A stretch of 64,000 bases of DNA from Lepas anatifera (taxonomy: Eukaryota > Arthropoda > Thecostraca > Lepadidae). Below, one piece after another: positions 12,146-22,913 of the stretch; position 1 is the first letter of the stretch; each line of letters begins with the position of its first letter. The notes beneath the pieces are model-generated. The model saw only the letters and a list, made by a program, of their open reading frames with translations. It did not search any database and was not told the origin of the DNA. Position numbers and translations under genes: made by a program. The DNA is taken from NCBI GenBank assembly GCA_034440635.1, contig JAOTON010001478.1, positions 558,001 to 622,000 of the forward strand, in the 5' to 3' direction.

Positions 12146-12310
12146 TCTGGCCTCCCCCACCGCCTGGTCTGGAATTTCTGGCCTCCCCCAGTGCTTGGTC
12201 TGGAATTTCTGGCCTCCCCACTGCCTGGTCTGGAATTTCTGGCCTCCTCCACTGCCTGGTTCGGAGTTTCTGGCCTCCCCACTGCCTGGTCTGGAGTTTC
12301 TGGCCTCCCC
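12146..12310. repeat. About 32-bp minisatellite, five copies
   Basis: Copies of 'ctggcctcccccactgcctg' followed by 'gtctggaatttct' repeat with small length changes. The overlapping short open frames on both strands are explained by the repeat. Confidence 0.85.
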
Positions 12311-12690
12311 CGCGGCGTGGGTCTCCTGTTTCATTTGCACAACTGCACTGTCTGCCACCCCCCCCTCCCAAGCAAACAAACGGCAAGACTCAACGCTGTA
12401 GGAAAACTCCCGAAAAAAACGCATGGGCATAACACAATCTTAAGTAATTATAATTCTCAAATTACCGAAGGTAGAATATTTAGCGAAGGAAGCAGTGCCT
12501 TCTTTTCCGGAGCTTCCAATGAAATGCAATTCAAGGGGAATCCCATCGGCTGAACCGCCAGGATTATAATCTGAGCAATGATGACCTAAATTAGACTGTA
12601 CTCCACCAGGTCAAAGTAAGGCTAAATTTCGGCGGGGGCGTGTGCAATCCATAATGGAAATCACTGGCCGATCCAAATCTCAGAGTGATG
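12311..12690. other. Unassigned sequence
   Basis: AT-rich sequence without recognisable features. Confidence 0.35.
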
Positions 12691-12830
12691 GGGTCATGGC
12701 TCCTCCAAGGGTATGGTAAGGGGGCCATGGCTTCTCCCAAAGATAGAGTATGCGGGCCATGGCTCCTGCCAAGGATAGGGAAAGGGAGCCATGGATCCTC
12801 CCAAGGAAAGGGTAAGGAGGCCATGAGTCC
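12691..12830. repeat. About 36-bp degenerate minisatellite, four copies
   Basis: Repeats of the form 'gggccatggctcctcccaag' followed by 'gatagggtaagg', diverged from one another. Confidence 0.75.
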
Positions 12831-13450
12831 CCGAAAACGCTGAAAAATAATAGTTTCCTGCTCCTAAATGATTGACAAATAAATTAGATATAAGCAATGG
12901 CCTCCCTGTATAGACATTTAGCCAATGCAAAAACATGTTTTGACCATACATTTGTCTCCAAACTTCCAGTAAAACCAAAATTTTGCAGAAAAGAACGAAA
13001 GATATTATCACCCGTTGAACAACACTCAATTTATCACTCAATTTATCACCTGTTGAACGCACATCACCCGTTGAACAGTGTTTTTGTTGTACCCGGGAAG
13101 CTTCCCCTTTCCTCGCCCACGACAGTGTGGGCCCGCTTCACCCATCCCAAACTCGACTCCTGAATCTGATCAAACTTCTGAAGCAGGATGAAACAAGAAT
13201 GAAGTATGTGTCGCCATTTCACGACTGAATCCAAAGTTTCAATCAAATCTCCTAAGCGATCTTACTGATCTTCATGCAAAATAATGAAATGCTTAGGGAC
13301 TCAGCTTGAAAATGCTTAAAAATGCTTAGGGGATACCTTGTTATTGTTTTCAATTGGCAAACAAGGCTCATTAGCGGTTGTAAAGATTTAGAGACCATAG
13401 AAAGACTGGATATTCACCAATAATTAGTTAGGCATCAATATACCAGCATG
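12831..13450. other. Unassigned sequence
   Basis: No gene was recognised. A short local duplication of 'ctcaatttatcac' and 'cccgttgaac' occurs at about 13010-13075. Confidence 0.35.
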
Positions 13451-13458
13451 ACTTGTAA

Positions 13459-13717
13459 CAGGGGCGTAGCCAAGGGGGCGGCAGGGACAGCCACCCCTCC
13501 CCCTGAGGGCCCGCAGGGCCCCCTGAGGACACGGGCCGCGCGAAGCGCGGCTCGCCCGCACTATGCTCTGTGGCTAAATTTGAAATTTCGTACCAGAGAG
13601 GGCCCTCTTAAGCCCTCTTCAGCACTGTTCTGTAAAAGCAGGGCCCTTTTAGCCCTCTTGCAGGGGCCCTTTTCGGGGCGCCGCCCCCCCCTGAGAGAAA
13701 TCCTAGCTACGATCCTG
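13459..13717. mobile_element. hAT-type MITE with 8-bp TSD
   Basis: The ends CAGGGGCGTAGCCAAGG and CTAGCTACGATCCTG form an imperfect terminal inverted repeat. The flanks are an exact 8-bp duplication, ACTTGTAA (13451-13458 and 13718-13725). CAG...CTG ends plus an 8-bp TSD are characteristic of hAT elements. The 259-bp GC-rich interior has no transposase. Confidence 0.9.
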
Positions 13718-13749
13718 ACTTGTAAGCACTAAAGTAAACTGAATGGGAA

Positions 13750-14035
13750 CAAAATAATAATAATTCTTCACTTTTAACGACACACCAACTGCCAGTATTA
13801 CAAACGGCGTTGCCAGCTCTCACCCTGTTGAGGGGACTCAGAAGATCTGATCAGCACATTCAAAAGCTCTTCCCGGAATCTTACCCGGGACCCATGGCTC
13901 AGAAGACTTGCGATGGCTTGAACCACAGCAAGGACTGCCGCGGTCGGAGATTAGTCTCTGAGCCTTCAGGTTGCAGCATGTCGGAAACACTTACCGGGAA
14001 CTACCTCGCTGTAGCACTCTAACCTAGACCAGGCT
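13750..14035 (-). mobile_element. tRNA-related SINE, reverse orientation
   Basis: Read on the minus strand, the 3' half matches the SINE at 9504: 'cctcaacagggtgagagctg', then CTGGCAGTTGGTGTGTCGTTAAA and an AT-rich tail. The 5' head differs but has a B-box-like GTGGTTCAAGCC. Different heads on a shared tail suggest chimeric or diverged SINE subfamilies. Confidence 0.75.
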
Positions 14036-14088
14036 CATGTTTAGTAGGTAAAGCTGCCTGGCAATTTAAGCCAAATTAGCCACCGTTG

Positions 14089-14089
<1 letters not shown>

Positions 14090-14153
<64 letters not shown>
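14090..14153. repeat. (AT)n microsatellite
   Basis: An uninterrupted AT tract of about 63 bp. Confidence 0.97.
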
Positions 14154-14154
<1 letters not shown>

Positions 14155-14249
14155 GTCTGCATCGCCAGCATAGTCTGATGTTCCGATACGATGGGCCGAT
14201 GTGCCCAGTAGAATAGGCCAGGGTTGGACGCCTGAATGGATAATGCACC

Positions 14250-14432
14250 GATTTCGATCGAGCTCGATCCAGTTTGATCCAGTTCAATCGAGTTTGATGC
14301 AGTTCGATCCAGTTTGATGCAGTTCGATCCAGTTTGATCCAGTTTGATCCAGTTCAATCCAGTTTGATCCAGTTTGATCCAGTTTGATGCAATTTGATCC
14401 AGTTCGATCCAGTTTAATCCAGTTCGTTCCAT
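14250..14432. repeat. 10-bp tandem repeat (agtttgatcc)
   Basis: About 17 copies alternate between AGTTTGATCC and AGTTCGATCC. The period of 10 is close to the DNA helical repeat. The minus strand reads as Asn-Trp-Ile-Lys-Leu-Asp-Gln-Thr-Gly-type repeats, which I treat as incidental. Confidence 0.9.
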
Positions 14433-14571
14433 GAATCGGATCGGGATGGACTGTTCAGCCAATTCGGCATTTTTAGATATGGATATGGATTTTCACTCCT
14501 AATTTTGTAGGTTTGGCTGTAGTTCTCTGCGTGTTTATCCGATTTGGATCGATAATAATGGCGCTCTGACG

Positions 14572-14800
14572 GATCGGTCGGGAGCTGTCGGGGAAACTTG
14601 GGACCTGGACTGACGGATCGGTCGGGAGCTGTCGGGGGAAACTTGGGACCTGGACTGATGGATCGGTCGGGAGCTGTCGGGGAATCTTGGGACCTGGACT
14701 ACGGTTGGATCGGTCGGGAGCTGTCGGGGGATCTTGGGACCTGGACTAATGGATCGGTCGGGAGCTGTCGGGGGAATCTTGGGACCTGGACACGGTTGGA
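14572..14800. repeat. About 45-bp minisatellite, five copies
   Basis: The unit reads approximately 'gatcggtcgggagctgtcgg' then 'gggaaacttgggacctggac' with small indels. Confidence 0.9.
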
Positions 14801-16199
14801 TCGGAATCTCCCAGGCTGGGCGTACCTGTTGCAGCTCGATGCCAGATCACAGTCAGACCGGGTCAGTCTCTGCTCGAAGTAAGGCGACGAAACTTCAATT
14901 GCACCTCGTAGCACTCAGCTTAGAGCCCTATAGAATCGGAATGTTTCCAAAATCCTAAGTTTTAGCTCAATGGTTCCATTTCCATAGCCCGTAGGACATC
15001 AAGAGCTGGTTAACCGGAATGCTAAGACATAAGACATCAGCGCATACCAACGCCACATACCATAGGCGGCGGAACGGGCTTGGGGCAGTGGAACACCACA
15101 GGTACGCCTCTAGGGCGGACCAGGGGGCACTGCCATAGGTGTAAACATCAGAGACGCTAACTTCAGGATGCTTCCAATTTGATGCTACATTGCGACGGAA
15201 AGAGAAGGCACCACTTTTTAGGGAAACAAGAAACACGTTTGTCTGACTTTAAGGGAAGAAAGGCAAATAACGTGCTGGAATGAGCAGGTATTTGTCAAGC
15301 TGTTTCGGCTGGCTATTTACATTTGAGTAGGTATAGCTGTTGAATGTCACCGACTTCAGTTCTTAGAAACGCTGGTTTGAATAACCGGTCTATAAGAGTG
15401 TCTTTTTGTCTAAGCTGCTGCTGTTTGTGAAGATGTTGCTGGCTTACTGCAGGGAATAAAGTACTTCATGGGATTTTGAATTCAGCGTAACTACCGTAGA
15501 AAATACCTGGAACAAATCCTTGCAGTCATGCTTCGCTCATTCAAAACCATGCAGTTTGCAGATAAATATCCGTCCATGAGTGGGGAGCAGCCCCATTCCA
15601 CGGCTCTCTCCTCTCCAGTAAGCGGTGTCCCGGCGGGACGCCTAGTGGATACGAATTATTACTGAATTCCTCCCTGAAAACTCTCACTACTCCGCAAACG
15701 ACAAAGTTTGGGACGGACGAGATGTCGAATCAATGATACTCTTCATACTCTACACGAGTTATCTTTATCACTTACCATCTTTTCCATTTTTTGATATCCC
15801 GTAAGTTCAGCGCTGCTAAGGTTCCAATATATTTCTTGTACTTCGACAGAATTCTCATCCTGATAGCTGTTTTTACTTTCCATTTTCATCAATCTGTTTT
15901 TTTTCAGTTCGAATCCTTCCAACCCTTTCCTCATATGCGGATGGTGTTTTTGTTTATTCCGCTCTAAAGTTCTGTAGCATTGGATCATTCCAATGGCAGA
16001 GGCTCGTCACCAAAACGTCGACGCATCGGACGACTGTAGTATTCGGGTAAATAATTAAGCAGCTTTCAGGGCAGAGCCGACGCGGTGTTGCTCTCGTCTT
16101 TCTGCCAACACACAAGTGCGCGAGACACATGCGGCTCGGCAGCGTGACAAAATCGCCGCAACTAAGCATTATTTTACAAGCTCGCAAATAGTTCTATAC
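14801..16199. other. Unassigned sequence
   Basis: No convincing exon, RNA gene or TE terminus was found. It is immediately upstream of a non-LTR retrotransposon 3' end, but no further coding similarity to that element was visible. Confidence 0.35.
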
Positions 16200-16211
16200 A
16201 TATAGGCCGGG

Positions 16212-16800
16212 ATGTATATTATACACGTCGGAGTGAGGAGGCCCGATGACCCTAAGAGCCAGAAACTCGGGGAGCGAAAGCCCCGGTTAATATCGTGGTT
16301 TCTTAGCACCGCAGACTGCAGGAGGGATCGGGTCACGGGACGGAACAGATTGCGATTGGGACACACCCACGCTACGCACGTCTATCTTTTGGCTAGTCAT
16401 GTCCAGGAGTGTGTCCGCGTTGTGGTGAGAGACTCATCGCGAAACATTGCCTGATGGAATGCCGGGACTTCAAGAGAGAGAGGACTCGTTATCTCCGAAG
16501 GTGTCCCACACTAGATTCGGTCCTGGGGCAGCATCTGCTTGTTGAGATCACCAGCATAATGTATTATCTGGAGAGTGTTGGTTTTAATGTCATCTACTCT
16601 CCTACGCATTCGTTTGGTTTCTGGTATCTATGGAGCTGCCTGTGGGTGCATGGAGCCTAGTACTCTTTTCCACCCACCTGCCATTTTACGTACCTTCTTT
16701 GTTCTTGTAAATGAGGGCGCCGAAGTAGCTTGACTGGATTTCTCACCCTTTCACTCGTGCATTATCCTGTATTACTGTCATGGGCACAAAGTGACCTCAG
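16212..16800 (+). pseudogene. 3' end of a non-LTR retrotransposon (I/Jockey-like group), frameshifted
   Basis: The first frame ends with the segment RLRLGHTHATHVYLL, which matches the conserved R-x-GHT-x-x-THxYLL motif of the C-terminal region of I-, Jockey- and related-clade reverse transcriptase proteins. After a frameshift near 16405 the second frame (16409-16660) continues with CPRCGERLIAKHCLMEC, the downstream cysteine/histidine motif (CPxCG...KHxLxEC). About 130 nt of A/T-poor 3' UTR follow. The reverse transcriptase and endonuclease are absent, so this is a 5'-truncated, decayed copy, typical of LINE insertions. Confidence 0.8.
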
Positions 16801-16959
16801 TAGTCGTAGCCCTCAGTAGCCCCAACACACCAAATATGTTGATGATCATGATGGAATAATGCGGCCATACTGGGCCGGTCCCCACTGCTCATTAAATATT
16901 TCCTTATCTTAACCAAACTGGATACAGGTCTTGCATGTATCAAGGTGCCAGAGTCCGAC

Positions 16960-17292
16960 CATTGGCGGACGCAAGAGGGGACCTTTCCGGCCATGCCTCC
17001 CCAAAGCGCTGGAGGGGGGCCAAACTATCTTTTGGCCCCCTCCAAACGCCGGAGAAATTTTAGAAAAAGGTGTTTACACTAGGTCTGTAGAGCAAAAAAA
17101 TATTCGCTCCCACCCCCTTCCCCCACGGAGAGCGATCATGTACTTGGAGAGGTAGCTTATATTAGGTCTGTCGGGCACCGAAAAAAGGTTTTTAAACTAG
17201 GTCTGTAGAGCAAAAAGTCTTCGCTTCCCCCCCCCAGGAGGAGAGGCAGACATGGGTTTGGCCCCCAAAACTCGGGTCTGCGTCCGCTCCTG
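16960..17292. mobile_element. hAT-type MITE with 8-bp TSD
   Basis: The ends CATTGGCGGACGCAAGAGG and CTGCGTCCGCTCCTG are imperfect inverted repeats. The flanks AGTCCGAC (16952-16959) and AATCCGAC (17293-17300) differ at one base. The GC-rich interior repeats a phrase 'actaggtctgtagagcaaaaa' and encodes nothing. Confidence 0.8.
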
Positions 17293-17300
17293 AATCCGAC

Positions 17301-18770
17301 CAGTTTGGATTTCAGCAGTGATGTGTTCTGGTCATTAGGAGGTGGTAAATTACTTGGAGCCGTCACATTTTGCTGGTGGCAACGCTCACGCACAGTATCA
17401 GCCTTTTGATTTTTCGGCCTGTTTTAGATCCATATTTTGATCAACAAGTTTGCATTTTATCGACTGCGGTCCGGCCAAATATTGTTTAGCTCAGCAGTGT
17501 CGACAGTCAAACACCGAATTCACCAGCACCTTCCTCTGAACATTTTTCTATTTTCTACACGACAGTCTGATTGACAAAAACATAAGCAGTGGCCAGGGGT
17601 GAACGCACAAACGGCGTTCGGGGGAAGGAGGGGGGTGCAGCTCAGGAGAAATCGGAAAACATAGTGTTTTTAAAGAACATCAGGCAAAATTTCGCAATTT
17701 TCAGGGGACGGGCATGGCCCTCTTGGCTGCCCCTCTGCGTCCGCCAGTGGTAGTGGGATCAGGATAGGAGGAGCAATAACGAAACATTGATGTTGCCTCA
17801 TTTCAATAGCCTGGAATAGCATGTGCATTAGCATTGAGTAAATCATCCGCGCTCGGCATTGGGCGAAAAGAGACTGGGGCAGTGTGGGCTGGTGGATGAG
17901 GAGCTCTGAGCTCTGTGTGGGATGTGGGCAGCTCTGAGCCTCACCGGTCACGATATTTAAGACACTTAAAAATAGCCAGAACAAGTTTCCTCGTCAATTG
18001 CAGAGACATCGCGATAAGGCTAGGATCCCCTTGACTGGGTCTCTCTTGTCGTGACCCTGGATTCGATAGAGGAGCCCGGGCGACCCCCAAAAAACAGCAG
18101 ATAGCCCGGGCGACCCCCAAAAAACAGCAAATATTTTTAGAATACACTGGAAGGCTTTGTGCAATATTCTGTTGTGGAAATGGACTGCTATAAATATTGT
18201 GCCTAGGGCAATGGTTTCAATGTTTCAATTTTTTGCATGTTTTTTACCCATCAAAAACATGATGAGATTACGGATTCTCGTGCGTCCTATTTTCTTTTTA
18301 CCCAAACCCAACTGATTTCAAAATGTAACCCACCAAATTGTGCCAAGGATGCATTTTAGAATGAGGCATTGTATCATTACTTTGACTTGATTCTTTGCAT
18401 GATTTCACCACAGGTAAGTCTGCTTCCACCCGGGCTAATTAGCCTTGAGTCCTTGTGAGCTCTCGTGAGAATTCAATGGAGTAGCTATTGCCACAGTGAT
18501 TAGTGGTGCAGAGGCCGGCTCTATGGATCTCTGCGCGCTGATTGTGCAGAAGCAGCTGCCACTGCGGTCGACTCCGAGGCGTGCGCCATGGACCGACTGA
18601 CGAGCTGTTGCCTTTACTGCGCCCTTCCCAAAGGACAAATCAAGAACACGCAGAATAAAGAGGTCAGAGGTATTTAACTGGAGCCCCGTGAAGAGAGCTT
18701 GCATGAGGGTAATGTGAATTCTGGAAACCTTTCGAACTTCTTCCATAGATATGGTTTTTAATTTATTCTT
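17301..18770. other. Unassigned sequence with fragments of hAT-like ends
   Basis: At about 17588-17748 the phrases 'cagtggccaggggtgaacgc' and 'gcgtccgccagtgg' resemble another hAT-type MITE, but I could not find a TSD. A direct duplication of 34 bp ('gcccgggcgacccccaaaaa...') lies at about 18067-18130. A 103-codon minus-strand frame at 18435-18746 has no recognisable domain. Confidence 0.4.
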
Positions 18771-18777
18771 GCCACCG

Positions 18778-20010
18778 CAAAATGATGCAGCAGGCCTAAA
18801 AAGGGAAAAAACCCTAAAATAGGTTTGTCAGAAGTGATATCAAGTGGATATGATTCCTTTGACACTTTATTGGAACACGGAAAATCATGATTATTTCCTT
18901 TTTAGCGTGCTACGTCGATGTGACAGGTGCTGAAACATGACACTTCTTCCATGTCACTACACAAATCGGATCTCGCCAAAGATGATGACAGCATTTCAAC
19001 ACTCGCATTGACGGCGATCTGAGCATTCTTCGCTTTGCCGAAGGGGCGGGTACCCGCCCCCTAAGATCTCGAGAACCACGCTAGATAGCGAAAAGCAGTA
19101 ACCGGCGTTGAGTAGCCCATTCAATTCCCTATAGAAAATATTTGAGCCATTTTTTCAGGTCACATTTAAGGTCACACTACGTTCACTAGAGGTCAAGGCA
19201 TGGCATCTTAGGGATAACCTATAAATGAAGATTTTTGGTCATTACATCTAAACAAGTAAAGATAGAGTAAAACAGTTTAGACCATTGCAATTCTCGCAGC
19301 AAACTAAATCAAATGTTGTATAATGTGATCTTGCTAGGTCAAATTGGGTCAAGTATGGGATTTGACCTGACATGAGGTCGGGTCAAGGTCAAATTAGGTC
19401 AAAATACATATAATTAGAACCGCAAAGACAAGGCAAATCTAATGCGGTTAAAATAAACGCTCTATCACCATCCATTACAAAGATTTTTAGATAAAACCAT
19501 TTTCCATCTATTTCCAATGGAGAGGTCATGGCTCATACCTGACCTTAGGTCATCGGTATCAAAAATACTGGCAGCTGTTTTAGAGAAATCGGTGGGCCAA
19601 TTATGTGATACGAGTTTCAATCGGATAAGTTTACCCTGTTCCGACTTATGCTATCTTAAACTTTTTGAGTTCAGGTCACTTCACCTGTGCTGATGACCTG
19701 ACCTGAGATGACCTAACCTTAAAATTTTGAAAAAAGTTGACAAATGATCAGAAAATAGTCACTGCCGGCCAAAAAAGCGACATCAGGATCGGCTGGAAAA
19801 TTGTGTCGAATAGTTGGAGAAATGTCCTCTTACATCAGTGAAATCACTAGGTCGGCACCCGACGACCGAACAAAGTGATGACGGGGCTGGTGAGTGCATT
19901 TCCCACCAACAGTTGCCCGCTGAGGCCATAACGTCCTGGCACCGACAATGCATGTACGAAATACACAAATCAGGTCTGTCATTGCCAGAAGAGTGCCAGG
20001 ACCCTTAGCT
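18778..20010 (+). mobile_element. Old, diverged copy of the 2.2-kb Transib-like element
   Basis: It begins with the heptamer-like CAAAATG followed by ATGCAG and GGCCTAAAAA, and aligns for about 200 bp with the left end of the copy at 22914. After a nested AGGTCA-rich insertion it realigns at 19768-19960 with 23325-23510 ('caggatcggctggaaaatt', 'aggtcggcacccgacg'). No right terminus was located. The divergence is far greater than between the copies at 22914 and 32995, so the family has a long history here. Confidence 0.6.
19028..19767. mobile_element. AGGTCA-rich TTAA-family fragment nested in the old transposon copy
   Basis: It opens with the subterminal palindrome GGGGCGGGTACCCGCCCC followed by 'taagatctcgagaacc', as in other family members. 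It contains many AGGTCA/TGACCT hexamers and the shared phrases 'tttccaatggagaggtcatg' and 'ggcccaatatgtg', which are also present near 48480-48560 and 49610-49690. The terminal TTAA on the left is not recognisable and the right end is missing. Confidence 0.55.
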
Positions 20011-20142
20011 GCTCTGATTTAAGAAGTTAAACTTGAAGTAGAAAGTTTTCAGTTGTACCGGTGGTATAAGCCTGGTTAAGGTCTAAATCCTATTAACATT
20101 TCATATGTGTTTCATATCGTATATCATGCTATGATGTCATTG

Positions 20143-20442
20143 TTAACCCTATTTACAACAGGGGGGGCAGATTGTCCACCCCTCTGGTTTTTCCATAGTA
20201 TCTCCGAAACGGTTTGAGATAGGCTCTTGAAATTTTGTGACTTTTCCTACAACTAAATAACGCGTGTTCTCTGAGGATTTTGAAAATACACATGTGCCAG
20301 AGACGGAGCTATGGCTCGCTAATTTGGGGGCTTTATCCAGAAGCCTAGCATTGTCACCTGTGTTGCGTTTGTCCTACAATAGAGCTGTCTGTTACGAATT
20401 GGTGGCAGTTGTATTGTTTGAATGCTATCACGGAGGTTTAGA
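20143..20442 (-). mobile_element. Terminal fragment of TTAA family A
   Basis: TTAACCCTATTTACAACAGGG at 20143 and the following 'tatctccgaaacgg' align with the reverse complement of the right end of the element at 268-1493. It is truncated at about 20440. Confidence 0.6.
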
Positions 20443-21037
20443 ATGACAGTTGATGTATATTTTGATATAATTTTGGCCACAGGCTGTTCCAGAAGCTCAA
20501 AATGAGGGGCTTACAATGCTATCCATCCGAATTCTTCCAAAGTAAAAAGATTGCGTACAGAATGTTCGGGAAGGGTAAACATAACCATGCGTTGATCCCA
20601 TATATGTATTCCCATATATGATCTCATATATGTATTCCCATATATGTATCCCATATATTTACAGGTAATATGATGATAAGAAGCCATAGGCGTGCTCAGG
20701 TACCGTAATTAGGGGGTTCACACGTACTCAAGTCCATTTTAGTGTTGTGTGTGCATTGAATGGGAGGAAGTATTGTAACTATGCATTTAGTTCTAACCCC
20801 AAATGAGATTTGGGATGGCAGTTGATGTGTATTTCGATATATTTGTAACCATAGGCGGTTCCAGGAGCTAAAAATGGGGTTCTACAATGTTATCCATTCG
20901 AACACTTCCAAAGTGAATAAACGGCCTACAGAATGAATGGGAGGGGTAAAAATAAGGATGTATTGGTCCCATCCATTTATTATATGATACTACGATATCA
21001 TAGGCGTGCTCAGGTACTGTAAATAGGGGTTCACTAG
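20443..21037. repeat. About 370-bp tandem duplication; target of the gypsy insertion
   Basis: Copy one (20443-20810) and copy two (from 20814) share phrases such as 'ggcgtgctcaggtac' and 'cagttgatgt'. Copy two stops at 21037 where the LTR starts. Its continuation is found inverted at about 30310-30410. Copy one also has five short repeats of 'cccatatatgtat' (20595-20660). Confidence 0.75.
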
Positions 21038-21295
21038 TGTTGTGTTGTGTAATGCACCAGGATTGAAATTCGTGCGCCAGATTTGTAAAAGTTCCAATTA
21101 ACTGCCGACCGCAGCGTTGCATAAATATATTGTGTGTTATCAGAACCGACAGCGCTGCATTGTTTTGATTCGTCCTTAAATAAACAAAACTTCCGGCTTA
21201 AACACGTGTCTTAGAGCATGGTGTATATTTCCGAGTAATAACCTGAACAAGTTGCGTGCTACCGGTAATTAATGGTAAGCATCATAGACGCAACA
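21038..21295 (+). mobile_element. 5' LTR of a Ty3/gypsy retrotransposon
   Basis: This 258-bp LTR starts TGTTGTGTTG and ends GCAACA, preceded by ACTAG (21033-21037), the 5-bp TSD. A TATA-like TAAATATA occurs near 21122 and a polyadenylation-type AATAAA near 21179. It matches the inverted LTR at 30411-30668 with roughly eight differences by eye (about 97%). The sequence immediately inside reads TATTTTGGCGACCAG, the usual place for a primer-binding site. Confidence 0.92.
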
Positions 21296-21352
21296 TATTT
21301 TGGCGACCAGTTGTAGCTCTTCCCAGACAATTGAGCTTGCTTCCGTGCCATT

Positions 21353-22030
21353 ATGGATGTTTTAGGAGGTGCCCCCGCGCCATATTTAGTCGCACCTGGC
21401 CCTGCACCGGTCCCGTGGGCCACGTGGTTGCGTCAGTTCGACGTATATCTGCAAGCCATTGGTGGTGACGTGTTCCCCCAACCCAGGCAAGTAGCACTCC
21501 TCATGCACTGTCTAGGATGTGAAGGCCAGCGGATAGCTGATACTCTGCCTGTTCTGACCAAGTTGGAAGGCGAGTCAGAACTTGCCCACCTGAAGCGAAA
21601 GCTGACTAGCTTTTTCGGGCCCAAGACAAACGTGGTTGGTGAGCGATGCCGTTTCCATAGCCGCCACCAGCAGCCTCAGGAAACAACTGCCCAATGGGTA
21701 AGTGTCCTTCGTGGCCTAGCCGCAACCTGCGACTATGGCGACAAGTCCGAAGAATTTATCAGAGACCAGGTGGTTGAGAAGACACATTTTCCTACCTTGC
21801 GCCAACGCCTGCTGATGGAGGATGGCTGACGCTGGAGAAGACCCTCCGCATTACAGAAACAGTGGAAACTGCTGCTCGGGAAGCCAGTTTTCTACAGTCA
21901 GCTACCCAAGCGACAGCTAACCAGCCCGTAGAGGTTAACTATGCCTACCAGGGTAAGCCTCGCCCACCCCGCTCCAGAGCCAGAGGTAAGCGCCAGCAAG
22001 TTTGGCACCCTGGACCTAGCCAGTGCTCTG
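21353..22030 (+). pseudogene. gag: gypsy gag (capsid region), frameshifted and interrupted
   Basis: The first 158 codons (21353-21829) have a retrotransposon gag capsid pattern: WATWLRQFDVYLQAIG near residue 22, an LLMHCLGCEGQRIADTL segment, and a C-terminal 'RDQVV...LRQRLL' segment. A frameshift near 21826 moves the reading frame; the next frame continues with LTLEKTLRITETVE and an Arg/Pro-rich linker. It is then cut by the 35-bp array and, downstream, by the transposon at 22914. The nucleocapsid part now lies inverted at 32890-32994. The structural protein would package element RNA in the cytoplasm; this copy cannot make it. Confidence 0.88.
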
Positions 22031-22880
22031 GTGTACTGTATGTACTGGACCTAGCCAGTGCTCTGGTGTACTGTATGTACTGGACCTAGCCAGTGCTCTG
22101 GTGTACTGTATGTACTGGACCTAGCCAGTGCTCTGGTGTACTGTATGTACTGGACCTAGCCAGTGCTCTGGTGTACTGTATGTACTGGACCTAGCCAGTA
22201 CTCTGGTGTACTGTATGTACTGGACCTAGCCAGTACTCTGGTGTACTGTATGTACTGGACCTAGCCAGTGCTCTGGTGTACTGTATGTAATGGACCTAGC
22301 CAGTACTCTGGTGTAATGTATGTACTGGACCTAGCCAGTACTCTGGTGTACTGTATGTACTGGACCTAGCCAGTACTCTGGTGTACTGTATGTACTGGAC
22401 CTAGCCAGTACTCTGGTGTACTGTATGTACTGGACCTAGCCAGTACTCTGGTGTACTGTATGTACTGGACCTAGCCAGTACTCTGGTGTACTGTATGTAC
22501 TGGACCTAGCCAGTGCTCTGGTGTACTGTATGTACTGGACCTAGCCAGTACTCTGGTGTACTGTATGTACTGGACCTAGCCAGTACTCTGGTGTACTGTA
22601 TGTACTGGACCTAGCCAGTACTCTGGTGTACTGTATGTACTGGACCTAGCCAGTACTCTGGTGTACTGTATGTACTGGACCTAGCCAGTACTCTGGTGTA
22701 CTGTATGTACTGGACCTAGCCAGTACTCTGGTGTACTGTATGTACTGGACCTAGCCAGTACTCTGGTGTACTGTATGTACTGGACCTAGCCAGTGCTCTG
22801 GTGTACTGTATGTACTGGACCTAGCCAGTACTCTGGTGTACTGTATGTACTGGACCTAGCCAGTACTCTGGTGCTCCGTC
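22010..22880. repeat. 35-bp minisatellite born inside gag, about 24.7 copies
   Basis: The unit is 'tggacctagccagtactctg' followed by 'gtgtactgtatgtac', nearly invariant apart from G/A at one site. The gag-derived phrase 'ggacctagccagtgctctggtg' is at the left edge, and the original gag continuation (ctccgtcgcagcc) follows the last unit. The array therefore expanded from gag sequence. Each third unit reads TAG in any given frame, which terminates gag. Confidence 0.95.
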
Positions 22881-22913
22881 GCAGCCCCATCATCCGCCCG
22901 TGAAGTGCCAAAG

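Noticed and set aside
18380..18425. CAG|GTAAGT splice donor near 18413
   Set aside because: The upstream sequence has no open, protein-like frame with an acceptor, so an exon could not be supported.
18435..18746. 103-codon minus-strand frame
   Set aside because: No recognised domain, no splice or promoter context, and a length expected by chance.
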